Origin: Paracidovorax wautersii
Lineage (GTDB): Bacteria; Pseudomonadota; Gammaproteobacteria; Burkholderiales; Burkholderiaceae_C
NCBI RefSeq assembly: GCF_031453675.1
Contig: NZ_JAVIZX010000001.1
Span: 310,001 to 374,000, forward strand
Reading direction: 5' to 3'
DNA length: 64,000 bases
Of this stretch, positions 1-9,245 are shown in pieces. The notes beneath the pieces were generated by a model that was given only the letters and a program-made list of their open reading frames with translations, searched no databases and was not told the DNA's origin. The position numbers and the translations under genes are program-made. How positions within the stretch are numbered: position 1 is the first letter of the stretch; each line of letters opens with the position of its first letter.

Positions 1-1
1 G

Positions 2-1897
2 CAGCGCAATGCCGAGTTCCTGCGCCTCGTCGGCCTGTACCACCAGAACGCCGGGCGCGTCGCCCAGGCACGGCGCTATTTCGAGGCTGGCCTGCAGCTC
101 AGTCCCGACTCTCCCGCCATGCGGCAGGCCCTGCTCTGGCTTTTCATCGACGGCAACGATGCGGTCTCGCTGCGCACGCTGCTGGCCTCGCGCGAGCAGG
201 AATGGTCTCGCGACCCGGAGCTGCACGACTCGCTGGCAGCCGCCTACCAGGCCCTCTCGCTGCCCCAGACAGCGCTGGACCGGTACCTGACCCCGCGCGT
301 GAAGGGCCACGAGGACGACTTCCTGTGGCTGATGAACTATGCCGACGCGCTGGATCAGAACCAGCAGGTCGACCGCTCCTGGCGGCTGCGTCGCCACCTG
401 CTGGCGCGGGAATGGGGCAATGTGCGCGGCGGTACCCAAGCGGCCGCCACGCGCATGACATCCCAAGAAGCCCGCCAACGCTGGCTGACGGAAGACGGGC
501 TCGACCAGACGCGCCGCATCGCCCGCACCCGGCTGGTGCTCACGCAGCGGCCGGGCGACGCGGCGCTGGACGTGCTGCGCGAACTGCTGCGCCTGGACAG
601 GGACGCGCAGAACGGGCTGTCCAATGCCGCGGCGGAGACCGCCATCGGCTGGCTCCAGGACGCCGGCGAATATACGGCGGAGCGCGGCTTCCTGTGGCAC
701 CAGTACGCCCGCAGCCGGAGCCTGCGCAGCAACCGCCCCCTGTGGGCCGACATCACCGTGGCGCTGGCCGAAGACGACAAGGCCGCCACAGGCCAGTTGC
801 TGGAAGCTTTCGACGAACGACTGCCCCGCTACGACCGCGTGAACGCCGCGCGCGCCGTGGACGACCTGCGCCTGGCCCAGACCGCCGCCTTCGACGCCCA
901 GCACCACCAGCACGACGACCAGCCCCTGCACCTGCAGCTGGAGGAAAGCCTGCTGGCCTTCAGCGACCATGCCGGCACGCAGCTCACACGCCAGGACCTG
1001 GGCGGCATGCGCGAGTCCGCAGCCGAGGCGGTGCTGCACATCGCGATGACGCCGCGCCTGTCGCTGGACCTGGACTTCGCCAGCATCCGCCGCAATGCCA
1101 CGAGCGAAACGGTGGTGTTCGAGCCGCCCAGCGAGCGGGGTCTGGAGGCCGTCCTGCGCTGGCGCCATCCGGACGGCGAAACGCTGCTGCGCGCCGGGCA
1201 CCGCGAAAGCTTCAAGACCTATACGCCGCTGCAGATCGAGCATGAGCAGCGCATCGACAACCGGCTCACGCTGCGGATGGATCTGGGCATGGAACTGCAG
1301 AGCCAGGACAGCCTGGCCCTCCGCATTGCCGGCATGAAGGACCGGGCCGGGGCCAGTCTGCGCTACCAGGCCACGCGCCAGGACCAGGTCGTCGCCATGC
1401 TCTGGGCAGAGCGCTACCGCCTGCAGACCGGCACGGAGGTGGGCAGCGGCCGGCACGGCTCGCTCAGCTACACCCACAGCTATCGCGTGGAGGCACCGAG
1501 TCTGGAGTTCGGTGCGTTCTGGTCCACCCACGACTTCTCGCAGCGCGACCTTTCCACCCTGTCACCGCAGGACCAGGAGTTCCGCCGCTACCTGCCACCG
1601 TCGATCACCGAGGTCGGTCCCGACTACTTCGTGCCGCAGAGCTTCAGCTTCTATGGCCTGCAGGTTTCCACCAACATGCGCTACGAGCAGGAATACACCC
1701 GCGCGCTGCGGCCGTTCGCCTCGTTGAGCCGGACCTGGCACAGCCGGCTCGGCCCGGGCTACGGCCTGCGGATGGGCGTGGCAGGCTCCCTGCTGGGCGC
1801 GGACCATGTGCGCCTGAGCTGGGGCCTGGGCAAGTCCGGCCTGCAGACCGAGGGCCTGACGCGCGACCTGCAATTCAGCTACCGACTTCACTTCTAG
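2..1897 (+). CDS. pelB: PelB, C-terminal part (TPR / outer-membrane barrel), 5' end outside window
   Basis: PelB is the outer-membrane export protein for the cationic Pel exopolysaccharide: periplasmic TPR repeats followed by a beta-barrel. The reading frame is open from the first bases, so the gene starts upstream; 631 residues are visible. The first ~300 visible residues are helical and TPR-like (for example LRLVGLYHQNAGRVAQARRY at the window edge). The last ~300 alternate polar and aromatic residues as in a barrel and end with a terminal Phe (SYRLHF), a usual C-terminal signal of outer-membrane proteins. pelC follows after 14 bp. The assignment depends strongly on the intact pelC-G genes behind it, because PelB sequences themselves diverge widely. 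Confidence 0.88.
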   Translation, partial: QRNAEFLRLVGLYHQNAGRVAQARRYFEAGLQLSPDSPAMRQALLWLFIDGNDAVSLRTLLASREQEWSRDPELHDSLAAAYQALSLPQTALDRYLTPRVKGHEDDFLWLMNYADALDQNQQVDRSWRLRRHLLAREWGNVRGGTQAAATRMTSQEARQRWLTEDGLDQTRRIARTRLVLTQRPGDAALDVLRELLRLDRDAQNGLSNAAAETAIGWLQDAGEYTAERGFLWHQYARSRSLRSNRPLWADITVALAEDDKAATGQLLEAFDERLPRYDRVNAARAVDDLRLAQTAAFDAQHHQHDDQPLHLQLEESLLAFSDHAGTQLTRQDLGGMRESAAEAVLHIAMTPRLSLDLDFASIRRNATSETVVFEPPSERGLEAVLRWRHPDGETLLRAGHRESFKTYTPLQIEHEQRIDNRLTLRMDLGMELQSQDSLALRIAGMKDRAGASLRYQATRQDQVVAMLWAERYRLQTGTEVGSGRHGSLSYTHSYRVEAPSLEFGAFWSTHDFSQRDLSTLSPQDQEFRRYLPPSITEVGPDYFVPQSFSFYGLQVSTNMRYEQEYTRALRPFASLSRTWHSRLGPGYGLRMGVAGSLLGADHVRLSWGLGKSGLQTEGLTRDLQFSYRLHF

Positions 1898-1911
1898 AGA
1901 GAGGACCCACC

Positions 1912-2463
1912 ATGCTTCACCGCCGCAAACTCCTGCAGGGCCTGAAAACCATCGCCGCCGGCAGCGCCCTCGTGTGGCTGGCCGCCTGCTCCACCATCGA
2001 CCGGGGCCAGGCACCGGCGCTGCAGCGCGATGCCTCCTGGGTGGTGCTGCCGTTCGCCAACCACACCGAGACGCCGTTGGCCGGCAACCGTGCCGAAGCC
2101 ATCGCCGAGGCCCTGCTGCATGCCAAGGGCGTGGGCCGCGTCCAGCGCTACCCCGCCGGCACGCAGCAAGAGGCTCTGTTCGATGCCGGCGACACCAAGC
2201 GGCAGCAGGAAGCCCTGTCCTGGGCGCGCGAGAAGCAGGCCCAGTACGCCCTCACGGGCTCCGTGGACGAATGGCGCTACAAGGTGGGCGTGGATGGGGA
2301 ACCCGCTGCCGGCGTGACGCTGCAGATCGTCGAGGTGTCCAGCGGCAACGTGCTGTGGAGCGGCGCCGGCGGCAAGAGCGGCTGGAGCCGCGAAGCCCTC
2401 TCCGCGGTGGCGCAAAAGCTCATCCGTGATCTGCTCGATGGCGGCCTTGCCGGCGTGCGCTGA
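1912..2463 (+). CDS. pelC: PelC, outer-membrane lipoprotein of Pel export
   Basis: 183 residues, close to the usual PelC size. The N-terminus is a lipoprotein signal: KLLQGLKTIAAGSALVWLAAC with the lipobox L-A-A-C at residues 23-26, preceded by a basic HRRK stretch. The remainder fits the compact alpha/beta fold of PelC, which forms a ring at the outer membrane and guides the positively charged polymer toward PelB. A purine-rich GAGAGGA ribosome-binding site lies 6-7 nt before the ATG. It sits between pelB and pelD in the canonical pelABCDEFG order. Function is inferred from family and position. Confidence 0.9.
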   Translation: MLHRRKLLQGLKTIAAGSALVWLAACSTIDRGQAPALQRDASWVVLPFANHTETPLAGNRAEAIAEALLHAKGVGRVQRYPAGTQQEALFDAGDTKRQQEALSWAREKQAQYALTGSVDEWRYKVGVDGEPAAGVTLQIVEVSSGNVLWSGAGGKSGWSREALSAVAQKLIRDLLDGGLAGVR

Positions 2464-2535
2464 CCTTGGCGAACATGTCGACCGAAACGGCCCCCGTCCG
2501 CAGCCCGCCGGCGTTCCGTTGGCGCCCAGCGCCCG

Positions 2536-3870
2536 GTGGAGAAGAAGGCCGCCAGGCACTTGCCCGTCAATCTGCTGGGCAAGCTGGCGGACACCGGCAC
2601 GCGCCCCGCCGTCATGCTGGCGGAGATGGTGCTCCTGCCGCTGATCGCGATCGGCATGGGACTGCTGTGGAACCCCGAGGACCCGCTGTGGAGCCAGGCG
2701 CGCTTTCCCTGGTCATGGCTGGCACCGGTCATTCTGGCGCTGCGCTACGGCCCTCTGGCAGGCCTCGGTGGGGCCTGCGTGCTGCTGGCCAGCTGGCTCG
2801 CCATCAACTTCGGGCACTACGACGCCTTTCCGCAGATCTTCTTTCTGGGCGGGCTGATCCTGGTGATGCTGGTGGGCGAGTTCTCCAGCCTCTGGCAGGC
2901 ACGCACCCGCCGGGCAGAGAACGTGCAGCTGTACCTGGACCAGCGACTGGAGCACCTGGTGCGGCAGTACTACCTGCTGCGCCTCTCGCACGACCGGCTG
3001 GAGCAGGAGCTCATCGGCCGGCCCATGTCCATGCGCGACGCGCTCTCCACCCTGCAGAGCATCGGCCGTCCCGGCCAGGATCCGCAGGAAGGCGCGCAGA
3101 TCCTGCTGCGCCTGCTGGCGCAGTACTGCCAGCTGGAGTCGGCAGCCCTCTACGCCGTGGAAGGCGAAGAGCCCAGCACCGAGCCTGTCGCGCGCATCGG
3201 CAATGCGACGGCGCTGACCGCGTCCGATCCACTCCTGCAGCAGGCCATCGAAACGCGCAAGCTCTGCCACATTAGCCAGGCCCTGGCGCACGAACAAAGC
3301 AGCCGCTACCTGGCCGTAGCGCCGCTGCTGGACCTGGGTGGCGAAATCTATGGCGTGCTGGTCATCGATGAAATGCCCTTTTTCTCGCTGCAGGACGAGA
3401 ACCTGCAGACGATCAACCTGCTGCTCGGGTACTACACCGATGGCCTGGCCGTTCAGGCCCTGTCGCAGCCCATCCTGGAGCAGCTGCCCGACTGCCCGCC
3501 CGACTTCGCCTTCGAGGCACAGCGACTGGCCCACATCCACCAGTCCACCAAGCTGCCCAGCGTGATCGTGGCCCTGGAGTTCCTGCCCCGGGCCGTAGCC
3601 GAAGGGTTGCCAGGACAGATCCAGCGGCTCAAGCGCGCGCTCGACGAGGACTGGCTCATCGAAGGCCCGCAACGGCACGTGCTGGCGATGCTCATGCCGC
3701 TGGGCGACGGCTCCACCGCCGAGGGTTACATCAACCGCCTGGAAACCTGGTCGCAGCAGCGGACGGGTCAGCCTCTGGAAGAGGCCGGCATTTTCCCGCG
3801 CGTGATCTCTCTGGACAGCGATACCCCGCTGGCCCTTCTGCAACGTCTGCACGCCATGGCCCATGCTTAA
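2536..3870 (+). CDS. pelD: PelD, inner-membrane c-di-GMP receptor
   Basis: PelD binds cyclic di-GMP and activates Pel synthesis at the inner membrane. Reading from the GTG at 2536 gives 444 residues. There are about four hydrophobic segments in residues 25-120, then a GAF-like region (~180-310) and a degenerate GGDEF-like domain to the end. The inhibitory-site motif RxxD is present as R367-A-L-D370, with a further Arg at 401, matching the ligand-binding residues known in the family. The start is uncertain: the GTG has no clear ribosome-binding site, and an ATG at 2475 is in another frame. The 3' end overlaps pelE by 8 bp. Confidence 0.9.
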   Translation: MEKKAARHLPVNLLGKLADTGTRPAVMLAEMVLLPLIAIGMGLLWNPEDPLWSQARFPWSWLAPVILALRYGPLAGLGGACVLLASWLAINFGHYDAFPQIFFLGGLILVMLVGEFSSLWQARTRRAENVQLYLDQRLEHLVRQYYLLRLSHDRLEQELIGRPMSMRDALSTLQSIGRPGQDPQEGAQILLRLLAQYCQLESAALYAVEGEEPSTEPVARIGNATALTASDPLLQQAIETRKLCHISQALAHEQSSRYLAVAPLLDLGGEIYGVLVIDEMPFFSLQDENLQTINLLLGYYTDGLAVQALSQPILEQLPDCPPDFAFEAQRLAHIHQSTKLPSVIVALEFLPRAVAEGLPGQIQRLKRALDEDWLIEGPQRHVLAMLMPLGDGSTAEGYINRLETWSQQRTGQPLEEAGIFPRVISLDSDTPLALLQRLHAMAHA

Positions 3871-4879
3871 CCTGAAGTTCGGCCTCTCCGCGCTGGCGCT
3901 GGAAATCGGCGCCTGGTCCGGCCCTCTGCTCCTGCAGGGCCGGGGAGACGCCGCGCTGGCCAGCTATCTTCTGGTGCACGCCCTCGCCTGCCTGATGCTG
4001 TCGCTGTTCCTGCTGCCGCTGCTGTCGGGCGAGCAGGCCAAGCCGCGCCTGCCCGTGCTGGGCCTGATGGCCGCATTCAGCTATGCCGTGCCGCTGGCCG
4101 GTTTTGTCGGCGTGCTGGTGGGCGTCATCGTGCTGCGCGTCTACCGCTCGCCTGCCGGCCAGAGCGACTTCGAATCGCTGCAACTGCCCGAGTTCGACCT
4201 GCACCAGCGCCGCCAGGGCAACTTTCGCCAGGCGGGTCTGCGTTCGTTCCTGGGCAACAGCCACGCACCGATGCAGACCCGCATGCGTGCGATGGTCGCA
4301 CTGCAGTATGTGTCCGGCCGCATCGCCTCGCCGCTGCTGCGCAGCGTGCTCAGCGACCCGAGCGAAGACCTCCGGCTGCTGGCCTACGGCATGCTGGACA
4401 CGCTGGAAAAGCGCATCAACCGCACCATCGATACGGAAATGGACGCGCTGCGTACGGCGCGCCAACAGGAGGGTGACGCCACCCCCGGCCCGCTCACCAT
4501 CGAGTCCGCGCACCGCCTGTCCGACCTGTACTGGGAACTGGTCTACCAGGAACTGGTGCAGGGCGACCTGCGCGACTATGCGATCCGCGAGTCCCTGCGC
4601 TACTGCGAACTGGTGCTGCAGTACCGCCCCGACAATGCCCAGCTGAACCTGCGCCAGGGCCGTCTTCTGCACGAGATCGGCCGCCCCGACGAAGCCGCCG
4701 CCGCCTACGTGCGGGCGCGCGAACGGGGCCTGCCCGCCACGCGCGTGCTGCCCTACCAGGCTGAACTGTGCTTCGAGCGCAAGGACTTCGCGCAGGCACG
4801 CGCCTTGGTGCAGGAGCTGGGCGGCTGGACGGCGTTGCCGCGGCTGCGCCCCATCGTCGATTACTGGAGCGCCCGATGA
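3863..4879 (+). CDS. pelE: PelE, membrane-anchored TPR protein of Pel synthase
   Basis: 338 residues. Two N-terminal hydrophobic segments (about residues 1-25 and 35-90) are followed by a soluble helical region with TPR-like repeats (for example LELVLQY... and EIGRPDEAAAAYVRARERGL). PelE is an inner-membrane component of the PelDEFG synthase; its soluble part binds the glycosyltransferase PelF. The start overlaps the end of pelD by 8 bp and the stop overlaps the pelF ATG (ATGA), so translation of pelD-E-F is probably coupled. Length and position match known PelE proteins. Confidence 0.87.
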   Translation: MLNLKFGLSALALEIGAWSGPLLLQGRGDAALASYLLVHALACLMLSLFLLPLLSGEQAKPRLPVLGLMAAFSYAVPLAGFVGVLVGVIVLRVYRSPAGQSDFESLQLPEFDLHQRRQGNFRQAGLRSFLGNSHAPMQTRMRAMVALQYVSGRIASPLLRSVLSDPSEDLRLLAYGMLDTLEKRINRTIDTEMDALRTARQQEGDATPGPLTIESAHRLSDLYWELVYQELVQGDLRDYAIRESLRYCELVLQYRPDNAQLNLRQGRLLHEIGRPDEAAAAYVRARERGLPATRVLPYQAELCFERKDFAQARALVQELGGWTALPRLRPIVDYWSAR

Positions 4880-6405
4880 GCTTCCCCCGGGCCGCCGAGG
4901 CCGACATCGCGCTGTTGCTCGAAGGTACCTTTCCCTATGTGAGCGGTGGCGTGTCCAGCTGGATCAACCAGGTGATCCGCGCTTACCCCGAATACCGCTT
5001 TGCCATCGTGTTCCTGGGCAGCCGGCGCGAGGACTACACCAAGTTCAAGTACGAGCTGCCTGCCAACGTCGTGCACTACGAGGAGTACTTCCTCTACGAG
5101 AACCTGAACGCCGAGGCGCAGCCGGTGGCGCGCGACGGGGACGAGGCCGCTTTCCAGATGGTGCTGGATCTGGTGGAAGCGTTCCGCAGCGGCGACCGCG
5201 AGCGCGCCATGCAGGCCTCGCGCGACGTCACCCGCGCCATGCAACCAGGCGGTACGCTGCAGCTGGACGACTTCCTCTACAGCAAGCGGGCCTGGAAGAT
5301 CATCTGCGACAGCTACCGCGAACATTGCACCGACCCGTCGTTCGTCGACTACTTCTGGACCGTGCGCATCATGTTCCAGCCGCTGTGGATGCTGGCCCGC
5401 GTGGCGCAGCAGCTGCTCCGGGTGCGCATGGTGCATTGCGCGTCCACAGGGTACGCAGGCTTCCTGGGCGCACTGATCGAACAGGCCCGCGGCACGCCGC
5501 TGGTGCTGTCCGAGCACGGCATCTACACCAAGGAACGCAAGATCGATCTGTTCAAGAGCGAGTGGATCCGCGACAACCGCAACATCTTCCAGCGGGACCC
5601 GACCGAGCTGTCGTACTTCCGCCAGATGTGGATCCATTTCTTCGAATGGATGGGGCAGTTCTGCTATGCCTCGGCCGATCCCATCATCGCGCTGTACGAG
5701 GCCAACCGGCAGCGGCAGATCGCCGACGGCGCCCGGCCCGAACGCACGCAGAACATTCCCAACGGCATCCAGCTGTCGCGCTTCGCGGCGCTGCGCACGC
5801 AGCGCCCGCCCGAAGTGCCGCCCGTGCTGTGCCTGATCGGCCGCGTGGTACCCATCAAGGACATCAAGACCTTCATCCGCGCCATGCGCCGCGTGGTCAA
5901 CCAGCTGCCCACCGCCGAAGGCTGGATCGCGGGCCCCACCGAAGAAGACCCTGCCTACGCCGAGGAATGCGGCAACCTGGTGCGCAGCCTGGGCCTGGAG
6001 CAGCACATCCGCTTCCTGGGATTTCAGCGCGTCGAGGACCTGATGCCGCGCATCGGCCTGGTCGTCCTCTCCTCCATCAGCGAGGCGCTGCCGCTGGTGC
6101 TGCTGGAGGGCTACGCGGCGGGCGTTCCTACCGTGACCACGGACGTGGGCTCCTGCCGGCAGCTGGTGGAAGGTCTGGACGAGGAAGACAAGGCGCTGGG
6201 CCACTCCGGCAAGGTCGTGCCCATCGCCGATCCGCAGCAATTGGCCGATGCCTCGCTGTCGCTCCTCAAGGATCCGCAGGCCTGGCATGCTGCCAGCCGC
6301 GCGGCGATCGCCCGCGTAGAGCGCTACTACACCGACACGATGATGTTCGACCGCTACCGCAAGGTGTACGAGGCAGCGTTCCAGAAAACGGAGGGCCCCC
6401 GCTGA
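4876..6405 (+). CDS. pelF: PelF, GT4-family glycosyltransferase for Pel
   Basis: PelF polymerises UDP-activated amino sugars into the Pel chain in the cytoplasm. The ATG at 4876 overlaps the pelE stop (ATGA) and gives 509 residues, the usual length; the frame is open further upstream but that part lies inside pelE. Features seen: the N-terminal ADIALLLEGTFPYVSGGVSSW block typical of PelF, a GRVVPIKDIKTFI segment at the start of the C-terminal nucleotide-sugar domain, and the GT4 E-x7-E motif in SEALPLVLLEGYAAG near residue 400. It runs into pelG through a TGATG overlap. Confidence 0.95.
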   Translation: MSFPRAAEADIALLLEGTFPYVSGGVSSWINQVIRAYPEYRFAIVFLGSRREDYTKFKYELPANVVHYEEYFLYENLNAEAQPVARDGDEAAFQMVLDLVEAFRSGDRERAMQASRDVTRAMQPGGTLQLDDFLYSKRAWKIICDSYREHCTDPSFVDYFWTVRIMFQPLWMLARVAQQLLRVRMVHCASTGYAGFLGALIEQARGTPLVLSEHGIYTKERKIDLFKSEWIRDNRNIFQRDPTELSYFRQMWIHFFEWMGQFCYASADPIIALYEANRQRQIADGARPERTQNIPNGIQLSRFAALRTQRPPEVPPVLCLIGRVVPIKDIKTFIRAMRRVVNQLPTAEGWIAGPTEEDPAYAEECGNLVRSLGLEQHIRFLGFQRVEDLMPRIGLVVLSSISEALPLVLLEGYAAGVPTVTTDVGSCRQLVEGLDEEDKALGHSGKVVPIADPQQLADASLSLLKDPQAWHAASRAAIARVERYYTDTMMFDRYRKVYEAAFQKTEGPR

Positions 6406-7778
6406 TGGCCGGCATTGGATTCGAACTGCGGCGCATGCTGCGCAAGGACACGCTGGCCAGCCTGGTGCAGGCCTATGCCTATGCCGGTGTCATCGGCTCG
6501 GGGCCGTGGGTGTTCTCCATCGTGGGCATCCTGCTCATCGGTATCTTCAGCGCCAGCGTGGTGGTGCCAGCCTTCCTGGTGACGCAGTTCCAGACTTCTG
6601 TGACCTACATGGTCGCCGGCAGCCTGATCCTTACCGGACTGGTGCAGCTGGCCTTCACCCGCTTCGTCTCGGACCGCCTGTTCGAGAAGCGCAAGGACCT
6701 CATCCTGCCCAACCTGCACGGGCTGCTGCTCATCGTCACGCTCGCCGCCGGCGTGCTGGGCACGCTGGCGCTGTTCCTGCTGCTGCCCAACCTCGGGATC
6801 CTGTACCGCATGCTGATGCTGGCCGGTTTCACCCTGATGTGCGATGTGTGGGTGTTGACCATCCTGCTGTCGGGCATGAAGCGCTACAAGGCCATCGTGG
6901 CGCTGTTCGGGCTGGCCTACGCGCTCATCGTGGTGAGCGCGCTGCTGATGCGCCCGTGGGGGCTGGAGGGGCTCCTCGGTGGCTTCGTGCTGGGCAACTA
7001 CGTGCTGCTGGCCGGCATGTGGATCCTCGTGGTGCGGGAGTTCAACCCCCAGGGCCGGCTGATCGCTTTCGACTTCGGGCAGCGCAAGCTGCTGTACCCC
7101 ACGCTGGTCGCCATCGGCTTCCTCTACAACTTCGGGGTCTGGATCGACAAGTTCATGTTCTGGTACTTCCCGCCGACCTCGCAGGCCATCATCGGCGGGC
7201 TGCGCGCCTCGCTGATCTACGACCTGCCGGTGTTCCTGGCGTACCTGTCGATCATCCCGGGCATGGCCGTGTTCCTGGTGCGCATCGAGACGGACTTCGT
7301 CGAGTACTACGACAAGTTCTACGACGCGGTGCGCAGCGGCGGCTCGCTGGAGTACATCGAGGCCATGCGCGACGAAATGGTCTATTCCATCAAGCAGGGC
7401 CTGGCGGAGATCGGCAAGATCCAGACGCTGGCCGTGCTTGTTACCTTCGTGGCCGGGCCGGCGCTGCTGAGCACGCTGGGCATCTCGCGGCTGTACCTGC
7501 CGTTGCTGCACGTGCAGGTGATCGGCGCCGGCCTGCAGGTGGGGCTGATGGCCATCCTGAACGTGTTCTTCTACCTCGACCAGCGGCGCATCGTGCTGTT
7601 CCTGTGCCTGGAGTTCGTGGTGCTGAACATCGTGCTCACCGGATTCACCCTGCATGCGGGGGCGGCGCTGTACGGCTACGGCTTCGCGCTCGCCACGCTG
7701 GTCACGCTGTGCACCGGGCTGCTGCTGCTGTCCAAACAGCTCAGCCGGCTGGAGTACGAGACCTTCATGCTCCAGTAA
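6405..7778 (+). CDS. pelG: PelG, polytopic inner-membrane transporter of Pel
   Basis: 457 residues, the normal length. It begins with the conserved MAGIGFELRRMLRKDT segment and contains about 12 strongly hydrophobic helices spread over the whole protein. PelG is a MATE/Wzx-like membrane protein thought to carry the polymer across the inner membrane together with PelD and PelE. The start codon shares its A with the pelF stop (TGATG). It is the last gene of the synthase; pelA was not seen and is presumably upstream of the window with the rest of pelB. Confidence 0.94.
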   Translation: MAGIGFELRRMLRKDTLASLVQAYAYAGVIGSGPWVFSIVGILLIGIFSASVVVPAFLVTQFQTSVTYMVAGSLILTGLVQLAFTRFVSDRLFEKRKDLILPNLHGLLLIVTLAAGVLGTLALFLLLPNLGILYRMLMLAGFTLMCDVWVLTILLSGMKRYKAIVALFGLAYALIVVSALLMRPWGLEGLLGGFVLGNYVLLAGMWILVVREFNPQGRLIAFDFGQRKLLYPTLVAIGFLYNFGVWIDKFMFWYFPPTSQAIIGGLRASLIYDLPVFLAYLSIIPGMAVFLVRIETDFVEYYDKFYDAVRSGGSLEYIEAMRDEMVYSIKQGLAEIGKIQTLAVLVTFVAGPALLSTLGISRLYLPLLHVQVIGAGLQVGLMAILNVFFYLDQRRIVLFLCLEFVVLNIVLTGFTLHAGAALYGYGFALATLVTLCTGLLLLSKQLSRLEYETFMLQ

Positions 7779-7916
7779 GGAAAGCCGCCCTTCAGCGCAG
7801 GGCGCACTGAAAGCGCTGCGCGCATCGCCGGGGTAACCGCAGCTGCGGGGCGCGTGGCGGCACGCCCCCGGCTGCATGACAATCGGCACCTGCTCCCCCA
7901 CTTTGCCCGTGCCGCC

Positions 7917-9113
7917 ATGTCCCAGTCTTCGACCCGTGCCCCCGCCCGCTGGGCCCGCCTTGCCTTGGCGGCGCTGCTGACTGCCTGCGGTGGCGGCGGG
8001 GGATCGGGCGATGGGGCACCGCCCGGCCCCGGCGGCAGCAGTGGCGGCGGCGGCGTGTCGGTCAGCTTCAGTGCGCCGCAGGCGCAAGACGTTTTCTCCA
8101 CCAGCGAGCCGCTGACACTGACCGCGCGCGTGACCGTCAACGGCGCCGCGGTGGCCGACGGCACGCCCGTGCGCTTCTCTTCCGCGCCCGGTCCGTTCGC
8201 TGCCACGGGCACCACCCAGGACGGCTGGGCTAGCGCCACGCTCAGCGGCGCCACGGCCGGCCGGCAGGAACTGAACGCCACGGCGACCGTGTCCGGCCAG
8301 ACGGCGACGGCGGCGCGGGTGGTCTACCTGCGGCCCGCCCCCCGCCCCCTGGCCCTGCTGGTACCGGCCTACATCTATCCGTCTGCATCCGGCTCCGCGT
8401 GGGACCGGTTGGCGGCCAGCGCTGCCAGCACCCCAGGCGTGCAGCTGACAGCCATCATGAACCCCACCAACGGCGTGTTCACCAGCGCCGATGCGAACTA
8501 TGCGCGCGCAGCCGGCCGCCTGGTGGCCGCGGGCGGACGGGTGCTGGGCTATGTGCATACCCGCTATGGGTCGGGGGAGCGGACGCTGGCGCAGGTCCAG
8601 GCCAATGTCGACGCCTATCTGGCGCTGTACGGCCGCGGTGTCATCAGCGGGTTCTTCATCGACGAGATGTCCTCGGACCCGTCGCGTCTGCCCTTCTTCC
8701 GCACTCTGTTCGATCACATCAAAGGCCGCGACGCCAGCCTGCATGTCGTGGGCAACCCGGGCGCCGTGCCTGCCGCGGCCTACGCGGAGGTGGCGGACGT
8801 GCTGGTGACCCTGGAGGCTGGCAATGCCGGCTTCCAGGACTACGATCCGCGGTCCACGCCGTGGCTGTATTCCCAGCCGAATGCGCGCCTGGCCGCGCTG
8901 GTGCACAACGTGGGGGGCTGCGCGGCCATGCAGACGGCGGTGCGGCAGGCCGCGACGGCACGCAACCACCTGGGCATGCTGTACGTCACCGACCAGGAGT
9001 ACGACCCCGTCACGCGCACCGGCAACCCCTGGGGCGCCCTGCCCGCGTACTGGAACGGCCTGGTACTGGCCGTGGACGCCGCCAACCGGGGCGTGCCGCC
9101 CCCGGCCTGCTGA
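7917..9113 (+). CDS. spherulation-specific family 4 (spherulin-4-like) lipoprotein
   Basis: 398 residues from the ATG at 7917. The signal peptide ends in the lipobox LLTAC (Cys24), followed by a Gly/Ser-rich linker. Residues ~45-135 look like a bacterial Ig-like domain (TLTARVTVNGAAVADGTPVRF). Residues ~140-398 match the spherulin-4 family (LLVPAYIYP, IMNPTNGVF, ISGFFIDEMSSDP). That family is related to GH114-type TIM barrels acting on galactosaminogalactan-like polymers, and the hydrolase domain of PelA has a comparable role. Lying 138 bp behind pelG on the same strand, it may process Pel or a similar polymer; the substrate is inferred. The frame is open upstream to 7854, but the signal peptide decides the start. 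Confidence 0.75.
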   Translation: MSQSSTRAPARWARLALAALLTACGGGGGSGDGAPPGPGGSSGGGGVSVSFSAPQAQDVFSTSEPLTLTARVTVNGAAVADGTPVRFSSAPGPFAATGTTQDGWASATLSGATAGRQELNATATVSGQTATAARVVYLRPAPRPLALLVPAYIYPSASGSAWDRLAASAASTPGVQLTAIMNPTNGVFTSADANYARAAGRLVAAGGRVLGYVHTRYGSGERTLAQVQANVDAYLALYGRGVISGFFIDEMSSDPSRLPFFRTLFDHIKGRDASLHVVGNPGAVPAAAYAEVADVLVTLEAGNAGFQDYDPRSTPWLYSQPNARLAALVHNVGGCAAMQTAVRQAATARNHLGMLYVTDQEYDPVTRTGNPWGALPAYWNGLVLAVDAANRGVPPPAC

Positions 9114-9140
9114 CCCACTTCGGCCCGCCTCGCGGGCATG

Positions 9141-9171
9141 AAAAAAGCGCCGGCATCTTTGCAGGCGCTTC
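9141..9171 (-). terminator. rho-independent terminator of the his genes, possibly bidirectional
   Basis: The stem AAGCGCC (9145-9151) / GGCGCTT (9164-9170) is followed on the minus strand by a run of T, placing it about 75 bp behind the hisA stop. On the plus strand the stem is followed by CTTCTTCG, a weaker U-tract, so it may also end the transcript of the spherulin-4-like gene. The two transcription units converge here. Confidence 0.75.
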
Positions 9172-9245
9172 TTCGTGGCGGTGTCCTGGACTGCCGCCGG
9201 AAACGGCAACGGCCGGGAGTCAGGCCTCGCCCAGGAGGCTCTCGC

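Noticed and set aside
6354-9209. A long minus-strand open frame opposite pelG and the spherulin-4-like gene
   Set aside because: Same shadow effect: Gln/His/Arg-rich, no domain, and it crosses two well-supported plus-strand genes.
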